Source: Actinomyces massiliensis 4401292
GTDB lineage: Bacteria; Actinomycetota; Actinomycetes; Actinomycetales; Actinomycetaceae
DNA length: 64,000 bases
Reading direction: 5' to 3'
Assembly (NCBI RefSeq): GCF_000269805.1
Contig: NZ_JH711481.1
Location: 1,373,217-1,437,216 of the forward strand
Of the stretch, positions 1-14,405 are shown piece by piece (the first letter of the stretch is position 1; each line of letters opens with the position of its first letter). The position numbers and the translations under genes were made by a program. The notes beneath the pieces were generated by a model. That model saw only the letters and a list, made by a program, of their open reading frames with translations, ran no database searches and was not told the origin of the DNA.

Positions 1-447
1 ACCGAGTACCGCGGGCTGAGCGTTGCCGATCTCAGGACGCTGCGTCGTTCCCTCGCCGGTAATGCCGAGTACGCCGTGGTGAAGAACACGCTGGCCGCGA
101 TCGCCGCACGACAGGTCGGGCTCGAGGCGCTCGCGGACGACCTCACGGGCCCCACGGCCCTGACCTTCGTCACCGGTGAGCCGGTCGAGGCCGCCAAGGC
201 GCTGCGTGACTTCGCCAAGGAGAACAAGAACCTCGTCGTCAAGGGCGGAGTCATGGACGGCAACGTCATGGACGCCGCTGATGTCGACAGGCTCGCTTCG
301 CTCGAGTCCCGCGAGGTGCTGCTCGCCAAGGCTGCGGGCGCCGTCAAGGCGTCGCTGTCCAAGGCCGCGTACCTCTTCGCTGCGCCCGCCTCCAAGGCGG
401 TCCGCACTGTCGACGCCCTGCGCGAGAAGCAGGAGACCGCGGCCTGA
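1..447 (+). CDS. rplJ: 50S ribosomal protein L10, 5' truncated by window edge
   Basis: The reading frame is open from base 1 and gives [20 protein letters not shown] followed by a VVKNTLAA motif, the conserved N-terminal RNA-binding part of L10. 148 residues are visible; family members are about 170, so roughly the first 20 residues and the start codon lie outside the window. L10 forms the base of the ribosomal stalk and binds L7/L12 dimers through its C-terminal helix, here the Ala/Lys-rich end. The next gene is rplL, 101 bases downstream, the usual order. Any L10 autoregulatory leader would be upstream of the window and cannot be seen. Confidence 0.97.
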   Translation, partial: TEYRGLSVADLRTLRRSLAGNAEYAVVKNTLAAIAARQVGLEALADDLTGPTALTFVTGEPVEAAKALRDFAKENKNLVVKGGVMDGNVMDAADVDRLASLESREVLLAKAAGAVKASLSKAAYLFAAPASKAVRTVDALREKQETAA

Positions 448-548
448 GGCTGCGCGCGTCACCCACAACCACACAGACATACAGACCCTGTGCTGACAAG
501 AGCTGACACGACAGTGCAGGACCCGTTTTTCAGGAAGGAACGCCCACT

Positions 549-938
549 ATGGCGAAGCTGACCACCGAGGAGCTCATTGATGCCTTCAAGGAGCTGACTC
601 TCATCGAGCTGTCCGAGTTCGTCAAGGCCTTTGAGGAGACCTTCGACGTCACCGCCGCGGCTCCGGCCGCCGCCGTGGTCGCCGCGGCTCCGGGCGCGGC
701 CGGTGAGGCCGCCGCCGAGGAGGAGAAGGACGAGTTCGACGTCATCCTCGAGGCCGCCGGCGACAAGAAGATCCAGGTCATCAAGGAGGTGCGCGCCCTG
801 ACCTCCCTCGGTCTGAAGGAGGCCAAGGAGCTCGTCGACGGCGCCCCCAAGGCCGTCCTCGAGGGCGCCAACAAGGAGGCCGCCGAGAAGGCCAAGACCC
901 AGCTCGAGGGCGCCGGCGCCACCGTCACCCTCAAGTGA
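549..938 (+). CDS. rplL: 50S ribosomal protein L7/L12
   Basis: 129 aa, normal for the family. The N-terminal dimerisation helices ([20 protein letters not shown]) are followed by an Ala/Pro/Gly-rich flexible hinge at about residues 36-60. The C-terminal factor-binding domain has the conserved EKDEFDV and [17 protein letters not shown]-like segments (here [19 protein letters not shown]). It recruits and activates translational GTPases, including the EF-G and EF-Tu encoded later in this window. The AGGAAGG ribosome-binding site ends about 9 bases before the ATG. The gene is followed by two hairpins that should end the rplJ-rplL transcript. Confidence 0.98.
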   Translation: MAKLTTEELIDAFKELTLIELSEFVKAFEETFDVTAAAPAAAVVAAAPGAAGEAAAEEEKDEFDVILEAAGDKKIQVIKEVRALTSLGLKEAKELVDGAPKAVLEGANKEAAEKAKTQLEGAGATVTLK

Positions 939-950
939 GTCGAGTGAATT

Positions 951-977
951 GGGCTGAGTGAGCAATGAGCTCAGCCC
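951..977 (+). terminator. hairpin after rplL
   Basis: 8-bp perfect stem (GGGCTGAG with CTCAGCCC) around an 11-nt loop, 13 bases after the rplL stop. No T-run follows. It is probably part of a two-hairpin termination region with the stronger hairpin at 1023-1055. Confidence 0.5.
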
Positions 978-1022
978 CGTAGCCGTCCGAGCCGTTTGAT
1001 AGCCGGGGGCTACGACACCGAC

Positions 1023-1055
1023 CGGGCCCCGTCCGCATGATGTGGACGGGGCCCG
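1023..1055 (+). terminator. strong GC hairpin, rplJ-rplL terminator
   Basis: 12-bp perfect inverted repeat (CGGGCCCCGTCC with GGACGGGGCCCG) around a 9-nt loop. There is no T-tract, which is common for actinobacterial terminators. It lies 85 bases after rplL. Confidence 0.75.
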
Positions 1056-1097
1056 ACGTGTGTCCGACGGCGATGGTTCTTCCGGCGGTCGGCCCAC

Positions 1098-1396
1098 GGC
1101 ATGGGGGGCGGGGCGAAAAATGGACGGCGTTTTGCCTCGTCAACGGCGGTTTCTCCCATCTTTCGCGACTCTGCCCTCAGAAGGATGGGAGAAAGATCCG
1201 TTGGTGCGACGAACCGCCGTCGGCTCGGGGCGTCGTCTTGCTTCAGTGTTGCCCTTCAGTGTTACTCCCGGTTACTCCCAGTTACTCCCGGCTTTACCTT
1301 CAGCGGTATTTCGCTGGTGGTTCTGGAGCTGCCGGGCTCCACAGGGATGGTCGGAGCGTCGGCCGTCCACAGGCGGCACGACGCCTCTCGCATGCC
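1098..1396. other. non-coding gap with short repeats upstream of the DUF559-like gene
   Basis: I find no convincing gene here. The stretch holds copy A of a hairpin-forming repeat (about 1140-1195, see the repeat entry). It also has two copies of CTTCAGTGTT (1241-1250 and 1254-1263) and three perfect tandem decamers GTTACTCCC(G/A) at 1261-1290. An open frame runs through the region from base 1037, but its residues do not look like protein (Trp/Cys/Arg-rich, no domain), so I treat it as untranslated. Confidence 0.5.
1140..1195. repeat. intergenic hairpin repeat, copy A (decayed right arm)
   Basis: About 50 bases match the repeat at 2725-2780 with only a couple of substitutions, in the same orientation. 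The inner stem TTTCTCCCATC...GGATGGGAGAAA is kept, with one mismatch further in. The outer part of the right arm has diverged, whereas in copy B it is intact. The two copies bracket the DUF559-like gene. Confidence 0.75.
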
Positions 1397-1423
1397 ATGG
1401 TTCCACCACAGAAGACTCGCCTT

Positions 1424-2521
1424 ATGAAGCATGCCGGCGTCTGCCCCATCCAACCTCGTCTTCGCCCCACCATCATCTACTCGCGCGACCGTAGGGGCTT
1501 CGATCGTTCACGTGCACACGGACTTCTCCGTCTCATGCGCGGGGCCTACCTCAAGCCGGAGCGCAACCTGATGTGTTGGGAGCAGCGTTTCACGGTCTCC
1601 CTGGCGCGCGCCATAGCGGCACTGCAGCTGTTGCCCTCGGCCAGATGTCTCACGCACACCTCCGCCGCTCTGGTCCAGGGGCTCGCCATGTGGACCCATG
1701 AACCTGATGTCTACATCGCCGTTCCCAGCAACCCGCGTATGACGACCATGCGGCTTCCTCTGTTCCGCTTCCCCGTCTCCGGAGTGCCGAAGCCGATCGA
1801 TCGTGTCGAACCAGATGATCGGCGGGTAATGCTGCGACGACGTCGTCTCGATCTCGCCGATGACGAGATCCGGATCGTGGGAGGCGTGCCCGTCACTCAT
1901 GCGCTGCGTACAGCTTTCGATTGCGCTTGCGATGAGCCCCCATTCAATGCCTTGTCGATCGCGGACTCCGCCCTGCGCCAGTACTGCCGACCGGATCCGT
2001 GGAACCGTGAGTCTTGCAGGGGCAGAGAGAATGAGGCCAGGGCGTACTGGGACGGGCTCGCATCGCGATATCGGGGTCGTAAGGGGATAGCGCAGGCCCG
2101 GGCAGTACTGGCGGCGGCCAGTCCTTGGGCGGTCCTGCCGGGGGAGAGTGTGCTGCGCTGGATGGTTCTTGTCCTGGGGCTGCCTGAGCCGGCTCTTCAA
2201 CACCGGGTCGATACCCGCGCGGGTGAGCGCTTCATCGACCTGTGCTGGCCCCGGTTCCGCATTGCTGTGGAGTTTGACGGCCGTTTCAAGTACAAGACCG
2301 AGGACGATGTTTTCACCGAGAAGCTCCGTCAGGACGACATCCAAGCGCAGGGATGGATCTTCCTGCGCGTTACGTGGGAGGACTTGCGCGAGATGCGTCA
2401 GGCGGCCGATCGGCTCCTCGCGCTGTTCCCCGGAGAGGTGGTCGCCCATCTCAAGCCGGTTCCGGATCTGCAGGGAGCCGGGCTGTGGGGATCCGGGTCT
2501 GAAACTCTCTTGATGCCATGA
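1424..2521 (+). CDS. DUF559/AbiEi-like endonuclease-fold protein
   Basis: 365 aa from the chosen start. The N-terminal part (RRGFDRSRAHGLLRLMRGAY) resembles the winged-helix RxxRGxY segment of AbiEi-type antitoxin domains. The C-terminal part (FRIAVEFDGRFKY, then EKLRQDDIQAQGW and FLRVTWEDLR) matches the DUF559/VSR-like nuclease fold, where the E-x-D-G-x-x-K pattern supplies the acidic and lysine residues. Many actinobacteria carry orphan copies of this protein with unknown function. No toxin partner is adjacent. The start is uncertain: ATG at 1424 or 1397 are both in frame, neither has a strong ribosome-binding site, and the frame stays open upstream to 1037. The gene is flanked by two copies of a hairpin repeat, which suggests accessory DNA. 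Confidence 0.75.
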   Translation: MKHAGVCPIQPRLRPTIIYSRDRRGFDRSRAHGLLRLMRGAYLKPERNLMCWEQRFTVSLARAIAALQLLPSARCLTHTSAALVQGLAMWTHEPDVYIAVPSNPRMTTMRLPLFRFPVSGVPKPIDRVEPDDRRVMLRRRRLDLADDEIRIVGGVPVTHALRTAFDCACDEPPFNALSIADSALRQYCRPDPWNRESCRGRENEARAYWDGLASRYRGRKGIAQARAVLAAASPWAVLPGESVLRWMVLVLGLPEPALQHRVDTRAGERFIDLCWPRFRIAVEFDGRFKYKTEDDVFTEKLRQDDIQAQGWIFLRVTWEDLREMRQAADRLLALFPGEVVAHLKPVPDLQGAGLWGSGSETLLMP

Positions 2522-2720
2522 GGCTCTGAGGTCGGAACACAGTGAAGTTCTGGAAGTTCTGTACGTATCGTCGGGAGATCGTCGAGGCCCGGCGCGGAGA
2601 GGACTGCCGTACTCGGGCGCTCGGGAGCGCGGGGTCCGGACGAGTTCGACCGGGCAGGTTGATACTTCGGCACTGCGCGGTCGTGCGTCCGAGGAGCGCG
2701 GGGAGCGTGAACGCACCTTC

Positions 2721-2797
2721 GCAGCGTCAACGGCGGTTTCTCCCATCCTTCGCGACTCTGCCCTCAGAAGGATGAGAGAAACCGCCGTTGACGCTGC
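2721..2797. repeat. 31-bp near-perfect inverted repeat, copy B (REP/MITE-like)
   Basis: Left arm 2721-2751 and right arm 2767-2797 are reverse complements over 31 bases with one mismatch (C versus T), separated by a 15-base loop. A further partial right-arm copy (AACCGCCGTTGACG) follows at 2799-2812. Copy A of the same element lies at 1140-1195. No open frame or transposase is inside, so it is a REP/BIME- or MITE-like element, or a strong bidirectional terminator. Confidence 0.85.
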
Positions 2798-2876
2798 AAA
2801 CCGCCGTTGACGGCAATGCGCAGTCCGCCTACAGCCCGGCTCGAGCGCTCCGCCCGACGTCGTGCCGCACGCCGTT

Positions 2877-2956
2877 CCCCGTCTGGCGGGCCCTACAACG
2901 GGGCTGAGGTTCGACGCCGACCCGTACAGCACCGCTCCCCGTCTGGCGGGCCCTAC
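2877..2956. repeat. two identical 20-bp direct repeats spaced exactly 60 bp
   Basis: The sequence CCCCGTCTGGCGGGCCCTAC occurs at 2877-2896 and 2937-2956. The bases before each copy are also similar, so this looks like an imperfect 60-bp tandem duplication. Confidence 0.8.
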
Positions 2957-3043
2957 GCACCTGAGCGCCAGTGGCAGAGAGTGACAAGAGAACACAGGGA
3001 ACACAGAGAAGGCAGTGCCGAACGATTCCCTCTACGGGCGGGG

Positions 3044-3062
3044 CGCCCCTGCAGCAGGGGCG
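3044..3062. terminator. small hairpin in the rpoB upstream region
   Basis: 8-bp stem CGCCCCTG with CAGGGGCG around a 3-nt loop. It could be a weak terminator or a leader structure. No T-run follows. Confidence 0.35.
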
Positions 3063-3160
3063 TGAGCGATGCCGGTATGGGAACGCCCCCTGCAGGCGGA
3101 GGGCGTCCAGGCGGTGGGAGATCGGGGACCGTCAGGACAGAACGCCCCTCTCTGCGGGCA

Positions 3161-3215
3161 GGAGCCGAGCAAGAGTCGAGCAGGAGCCGAGCAGGAGCCG
3201 GGCGAGAGCCGGGTG
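3161..3215. repeat. five tandem 11-bp units
   Basis: Units start at 3161, 3172, 3183, 3194 and 3205, with consensus GGAGCCGAGCA. Units 1 and 3 are identical; the others differ at one to three bases. The repeat is non-coding and lies about 230 bases upstream of rpoB. Confidence 0.8.
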
Positions 3216-3448
3216 GGGGACGGGGCAGTATGCGCGGCTGTGGCGCGAATCGCAAGGGCCATTGTCCCTTTGGGCATAGCCCATGGTGTACGTGGCGTGT
3301 ACGCTAGCGCTTTGCGTCCATTGTGTGTACTGCCTTCGGTCAAGCTGTCGGGTATCAAGCACTTATCGCTGGATTCTCAACGTAAAGTCGTTATCGCATG
3401 TACCGCCCCGGACGCAGAGTGATCCCCGAGATGAGGGAAGGATCCCCT

Positions 3449-6970
<3,522 letters not shown>

Positions 6971-7140
6971 CCCGCCGCAGGCCCCGGCTCGCGGGGCGGG
7001 GGAGCGGCGCGCAGGCGCATGCCGACTCCCGCTCACGCCGAGCCCCCGGGCCGCCACCGGGCCCCGCGCCGTCGTGGAACACGACGCGGCCGCCCGCTCA
7101 CCACACTCTTGAGCTGAACACCTAATCGGAAGTAGGAACT

Positions 7141-11100
<3,960 letters not shown>

Positions 11101-11147
11101 GCAGCTCTGCGCCCCGTCTGAATCTCGACCCGCATACCGGGTCTGCA

Positions 11148-11184
11148 CGGCGGCCGGCCATCCATCTGGGGTGGCCGGCCGCCG
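11148..11184 (+). terminator. rpoBC terminator
   Basis: 13-bp perfect stem (CGGCGGCCGGCCA with TGGCCGGCCGCCG) and an 11-nt loop, 48 bases after rpoC. There is no T-run. Confidence 0.85.
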
Positions 11185-11323
11185 TCGCATGTGGCGGGTC
11201 CCTCGAGCCGGCCGTTCTTGAGCATCCGCATGGGACTCCGGCCCCCGGAATCCCGTGCGGACCCGTACAGATCGCTTCACTATCCCCGATCGCTGGCCGG
11301 GCCCGCGGGTGGGACGCACCTCG

Positions 11324-11352
11324 GTGACGTTCACAAGCTGGAGGCGTAGCCT
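11324..11352 (+). promoter_or_regulatory. possible promoter of the accessory block
   Basis: GTGACG at 11324-11329 and TAGCCT at 11347-11352 are separated by 17 bases. The -10 box fits only the TANNNT core. The predicted start point would give a leader of about 35 bases before the GTG at 11393. This is a weak match by eye. Confidence 0.3.
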
Positions 11353-11392
11353 CATGGCGACCGCATGCCTACCCGTGACAGGAGCGCTCACC

Positions 11393-12487
11393 GTGTCTGC
11401 CTCCACCCCGCCCGAACCGCGTTCGTACAAGCCTGAGACCGCCACGCCGCGCCCCACGGAGCGCATCAGCATTCTGAAGCACCCTGATAGTTCTTCCAGT
11501 TCTTCCGAAGCGCCGGGCGACTCGTCGGCGACACAGGCCCTCCCCGCCGGCTGGGCGGACGAGCAGGCCGCCACCTCTGTGATGCCCGCAGGGTCGGATC
11601 AATGGGCGCAGGCCGATGAATGGGCTGACAGCCAGCCCACGACCGCCGTTCCCTCCTATGCTCCGGAGCCGACGGTTCAGGCTCCCGCGGCGACCGCGCA
11701 GTGGAGCGGTCCGGCAGTGCAGCCGCAGCCCCAGCCCGCGCCGCAGCCCCAGCCGGCCGCTCAGCCGCAGCCCGCGCCGCAGCCCCAGCCCGAGGTGCTG
11801 CCGCCGAACCGGTCGATCAGGCAGCGTACGGCGGCCTTGCCGATCGGTACCTTCCTGCTGGTGGCCTCGGTCGTGCTGTTGGGCTGGGGCGTCTACACGC
11901 TGCTGGTCTCGCTCCACGTCTTCGACGTCGTCCTCAACAACGCCTCGCCCATCAACTGGCCCGCGGCGATCGCCGTCGGGGTCGGGGCACTGCTGGCCTT
12001 CTTCGCATTCATCGCGGCTCTCGTCGCGTGCAGCCGGGCTCGCCCCAAGACCGCGGCCATCATGCTGCTGCTCGGCACCCTGGTGCTGCCCCTGGCCGCG
12101 ACGGCTGGAGCGGCCTACTACGGCGGTACTCAGCTGAAGGATCAGACCCTCGCCGATGCCTCGCAGTGGAAGGGGAAGATTGATGTGTCGCAGCTCAAGG
12201 ACCTCAAGGGCCTCATCGACCAGGTCGAGAACGTGGGTATCGACGTCAGTTGGCGCGACGACCTGCTGCGCACCCTCGGGGTGAGCGACGGCAGCAGTGG
12301 TGATAGCGCCCCCGGCTCCAACAACGGTAATGAGGGTCCCGGGACCGATAGCGACGGCGATGGCGGAAACGACGGTTACGGCAACGGCGGCGATGACGGT
12401 GATGACGGCGGCAACGGCTATGACAACGGAGGCTATGACAACGGGGGAGATAACGACGGCGGTGACGAGGGCGGCAACAGCGATTGA
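11393..12487 (+). CDS. three-TM membrane protein with Pro/Gln-rich and Asp/Gly/Asn-rich low-complexity ends
   Basis: 364 aa, function not recognised. The GTG start at 11393 follows CAGGAG by 8 bases; an in-frame ATG at 11354 with GGAGG upstream is the alternative. The first half is soluble and low-complexity, with repeated PQPQPAPQ units around residues 105-140. Three hydrophobic segments follow: FLLVASVVLLGWGVYTLLVS, IAVGVGALLAFFAFIAALVA and AAIMLLLGTLVLPLAATAGA. The last ~60 residues are rich in Asp, Gly, Asn and Tyr, probably a disordered acidic tail. It is the first gene after rpoC and has its own terminator, so it may be transcribed separately from the block core. It could be a membrane component of the neighbouring VWA/tubulin-like system or an unrelated gene. 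Confidence 0.8.
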   Translation: MSASTPPEPRSYKPETATPRPTERISILKHPDSSSSSSEAPGDSSATQALPAGWADEQAATSVMPAGSDQWAQADEWADSQPTTAVPSYAPEPTVQAPAATAQWSGPAVQPQPQPAPQPQPAAQPQPAPQPQPEVLPPNRSIRQRTAALPIGTFLLVASVVLLGWGVYTLLVSLHVFDVVLNNASPINWPAAIAVGVGALLAFFAFIAALVACSRARPKTAAIMLLLGTLVLPLAATAGAAYYGGTQLKDQTLADASQWKGKIDVSQLKDLKGLIDQVENVGIDVSWRDDLLRTLGVSDGSSGDSAPGSNNGNEGPGTDSDGDGGNDGYGNGGDDGDDGGNGYDNGGYDNGGDNDGGDEGGNSD

Positions 12488-12501
12488 GTGAGGAGTCGCA
12501 G

Positions 12502-12529
12502 GCCGGCCGGTTCAAAGCAGCCGGCCGGC
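12502..12529 (+). terminator. hairpin terminator
   Basis: 9-bp perfect stem GCCGGCCGG with CCGGCCGGC and a 10-nt loop, 14 bases after the preceding stop codon. Confidence 0.7.
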
Positions 12530-12868
12530 TCGGGGCGGTGGGTGCGCTCCTCGCGTCTCGCAGGACAGGCGCCATGCGAATGCGCGCGAGTGCGTAAGGA
12601 GCTGTACGGATGATCGTCTTGTTACGAATGCAAGACGGTGCAATCATGTTGCTCGGTTCCGTCCTCTTTCTCCTCGGCCCAGGAGTCCGCTCATGGTCCC
12701 TGTCTCCCTCCGCAGCTTCTCCCTCCGCAGCTTCTCCCTCCGCAGCTTCTCCCTCCGCAGTGCGCCTCCCGCGACTTCGAAGGGCCCCGACTCGTGTGCG
12801 ATGCGTGCGCAGTGGCGACTCCTCCGGGCGGCCGCGCCGGAGTGCAGCGGCAAGGCAGAGGCCCTTCG
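12530..12868. other. gene-free leader region with tandem repeat
   Basis: No supported gene. Open frames continue upstream of the chosen start of the next gene, but they translate the 15-bp repeat into simple SPSAA or QLLPP runs followed by Arg/Cys-rich sequence, which looks non-coding. The region must contain the promoter of the following gene; I could not identify it. Confidence 0.5.
12704..12760. repeat. 3.8 perfect copies of a 15-bp tandem repeat
   Basis: The unit CTCCCTCCGCAGCTT repeats without a mismatch at 12704, 12719 and 12734, with a 12-base partial fourth copy at 12749. It lies about 110 bases upstream of the LRV-protein start. Perfect identity suggests recent expansion or slippage. 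Confidence 0.9.
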
Positions 12869-13672
12869 ATGAGAGCGCAGGACATCCCGGAGGCTGCTGA
12901 GGCCGCAGACCCGTCGACTTCTCCGGAGCGGCTCGGCGATATTGCGGACGCCTACCAGGAGCTCCACCCGATTCTCGTGCTCAACCCGGCCTGCCCCGAT
13001 GATCTGAGACAGTGGATACGGGCGACGACTCCGGAGGCGAACGAGGCATGGGAGAACCACCTTGCCGCCGAGCGCGCTCAGCGGGAGGCGGCGAGTAGTC
13101 AGACCGGCCGGCAGAGCTGGCAGATCCAGCAGAGTCAGTACCGAAGCGCTTCGTCGAATAAGAAGGGGTGGGAGCGGGTGGGCCGCTGGCTCGTCCTCGG
13201 CGTCGTGATCATCAGCGTCATAGCGGTCATACGTGGCTGTGGGCGCCTGGTTCAAGAGGTGACGAGCTCCAGCGGCTCGGATACGAGCACCTCCGCCACG
13301 CCGAGCGTCTCCCCGGCTCCGGCGAACGCGATCTCGGCCAGTTCGGCCAGCCGGTTCCAGTCCCCGACGCAGAACATCTCTTGCGAGATCTACGATGACC
13401 GGGCCTCGTGCTCGATCTACGCCCGCGACTACGGGGACGCCGGGCTGGAGGACTGCGACGGCACCTACTTCTCCATGGAGATCCGGGACAGCGCATCCCC
13501 GGCCTGCGGCTCGGAGTTCGCGACTGACGGCATGGCGATGACCCTGGAATACGGCGAGAGCGTCAAGAGTGAGGGCTTCGCCTGCTCCTCCGCCGATGAC
13601 GGCATGAGGTGCTGGAACCAGTCGAACGGTCACGGCTTCAAGATCGCACGGGAAGGCTATTCGACCTTCTAA
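12869..13672 (+). CDS. LRV-repeat membrane protein with extracellular Cys-containing domain
   Basis: 267 aa. The N-terminus (DPSTSPERLGDIADAYQELH, then ILVLNPACPDDLRQWI) has the D-P-x-T-S-P-x-x-L-x-x-I-A and N-P-x-C-P-x-x-L pattern of variant leucine-rich (LRV) repeats. A polar linker follows, then one TM helix (WLVLGVVIISVIAVI, about residues 108-124) and a Ser/Thr/Pro stalk. The C-terminal domain has at least six cysteines, suggesting disulphides outside the cell. The ATG at 12869 is the first codon from which the frame looks like protein; GGCAGAGG lies upstream. The LRV part would be cytosolic. The molecular role is unknown; the position suggests membership of the accessory block. Confidence 0.8.
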   Translation: MRAQDIPEAAEAADPSTSPERLGDIADAYQELHPILVLNPACPDDLRQWIRATTPEANEAWENHLAAERAQREAASSQTGRQSWQIQQSQYRSASSNKKGWERVGRWLVLGVVIISVIAVIRGCGRLVQEVTSSSGSDTSTSATPSVSPAPANAISASSASRFQSPTQNISCEIYDDRASCSIYARDYGDAGLEDCDGTYFSMEIRDSASPACGSEFATDGMAMTLEYGESVKSEGFACSSADDGMRCWNQSNGHGFKIAREGYSTF

Positions 13673-13888
13673 GCGCCCATTCGCACCGGATACTGTTGCA
13701 CGTGAGCGGGGTTACCACCGTCTCGCCCTGCCCCGCCGGCCCTCAGCTTTTTCCCTGCCGAGGAACCCCATAGGAATCACGAAGGAATGCATGATCCCAT
13801 GCCCGCTCCGTCACAGCTCGATCCCTCACCGCTTCCTACGGCGGGTATCCGTCCGTCATGACCGGATGAGTCAGGAGAACCAGCAGAC

Positions 13889-14398
13889 ATGACCTCGACA
13901 CCGAACATTCCGTCCGCGGGCGCCTGGAGCTCCTCAGACGGAGCCGGCACAGGAGCTCCGGAGACGAACGATCCGAGTGTGATCACGACGACTACGGGAG
14001 CGGTCCTGCCCTCCGGTTTCGGAGAATCATCGGATACCGGCTTCCCCCGGGCCGCGGAGTTTTCCAGCACCCAGGACGCCGGCACCATGTCGGAGGTCCG
14101 TCCGGTCTCGGCGCCGATTCTCTATCTGTACAGTTCGATGCTGGCCGTCCTCGTCGCGCTGATCCTAGCGGCGATGTCGAGCTCGATCGTCCTGGGCGTG
14201 CTGGCCTGGCTCCTGTCCGTGGTCCTGGGGCTGGGCTTGGCCATGGTCTTCGTTGTGAAGAACACGGCACGGCAGGCCAGCCCCTGGTACGACAATCAGC
14301 CTTTTCCGATGATCCTCTATCGGGTGAGCATCGCCGCCTCCATCGTGGGCATCATCGCGGCTTCCGCGCGAATTGCCCTGTTCGTGGGAAGGATGTGA
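13889..14398 (+). CDS. small three-TM membrane protein
   Basis: 169 aa, not recognised. About 70 Ser/Thr/Gly-rich residues are followed by hydrophobic helices (LYLYSSMLAVLVALILAAMS, SIVLGVLAWLLSVVLGLGLA, then SIAASIVGIIAASARIALFV). A loop with PWYDNQPFPMILYR lies between helices 2 and 3. A polar N-terminus followed by paired helices is reminiscent of DUF4190-like proteins, but I cannot assign it. AGGAG lies 11 bases before the ATG. The next gene, the secreted VWA protein, starts 8 bases after its stop, so the two are probably co-transcribed. Confidence 0.8.
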   Translation: MTSTPNIPSAGAWSSSDGAGTGAPETNDPSVITTTTGAVLPSGFGESSDTGFPRAAEFSSTQDAGTMSEVRPVSAPILYLYSSMLAVLVALILAAMSSSIVLGVLAWLLSVVLGLGLAMVFVVKNTARQASPWYDNQPFPMILYRVSIAASIVGIIAASARIALFVGRM

Positions 14399-14405
14399 CC
14401 GGCTC

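Larger units (their letters stand above)
2522..3448. other. 927-bp gene-free, repeat-rich region upstream of rpoB
   Basis: No open frame here looks coding; those present on both strands are GC-rich shadows with Arg/Pro/Ser-rich translations. The region contains a 31-bp inverted repeat (2721-2797), an imperfect 60-bp duplication marked by identical 20-mers (2877 and 2937), an 8-bp hairpin (3044-3062) and an 11-bp tandem repeat (3161-3215). The last 150 bases must hold the rpoB promoter, but I could not find a convincing -35/-10 pair. Confidence 0.6.

Noticed and set aside
1037-1423. Upstream extension of the DUF559-like frame
   Set aside because: The residues are Trp/Cys/Arg-rich, run through the hairpin and decamer repeats, and have no ribosome-binding site at the start.
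1508-3004. 498-codon minus-strand frame over the DUF559-like gene and the repeat region
   Set aside because: The plus-strand frame has recognisable domains; this one is Arg/Pro/Ser-rich and translates the hairpin repeats.
12610-12900. 96-codon frame with hydrophobic start and SPSAA repeats
   Set aside because: The repeat is explained by the 15-bp DNA repeat, the C-terminal half is Arg-rich, and it overlaps the better-supported LRV gene.
13787-13861. 24-codon small open frame upstream of the three-TM protein
   Set aside because: The GAAGGA lies directly against the ATG with no spacing, and Pro/Ser-rich short frames are common here; a leader peptide cannot be supported.
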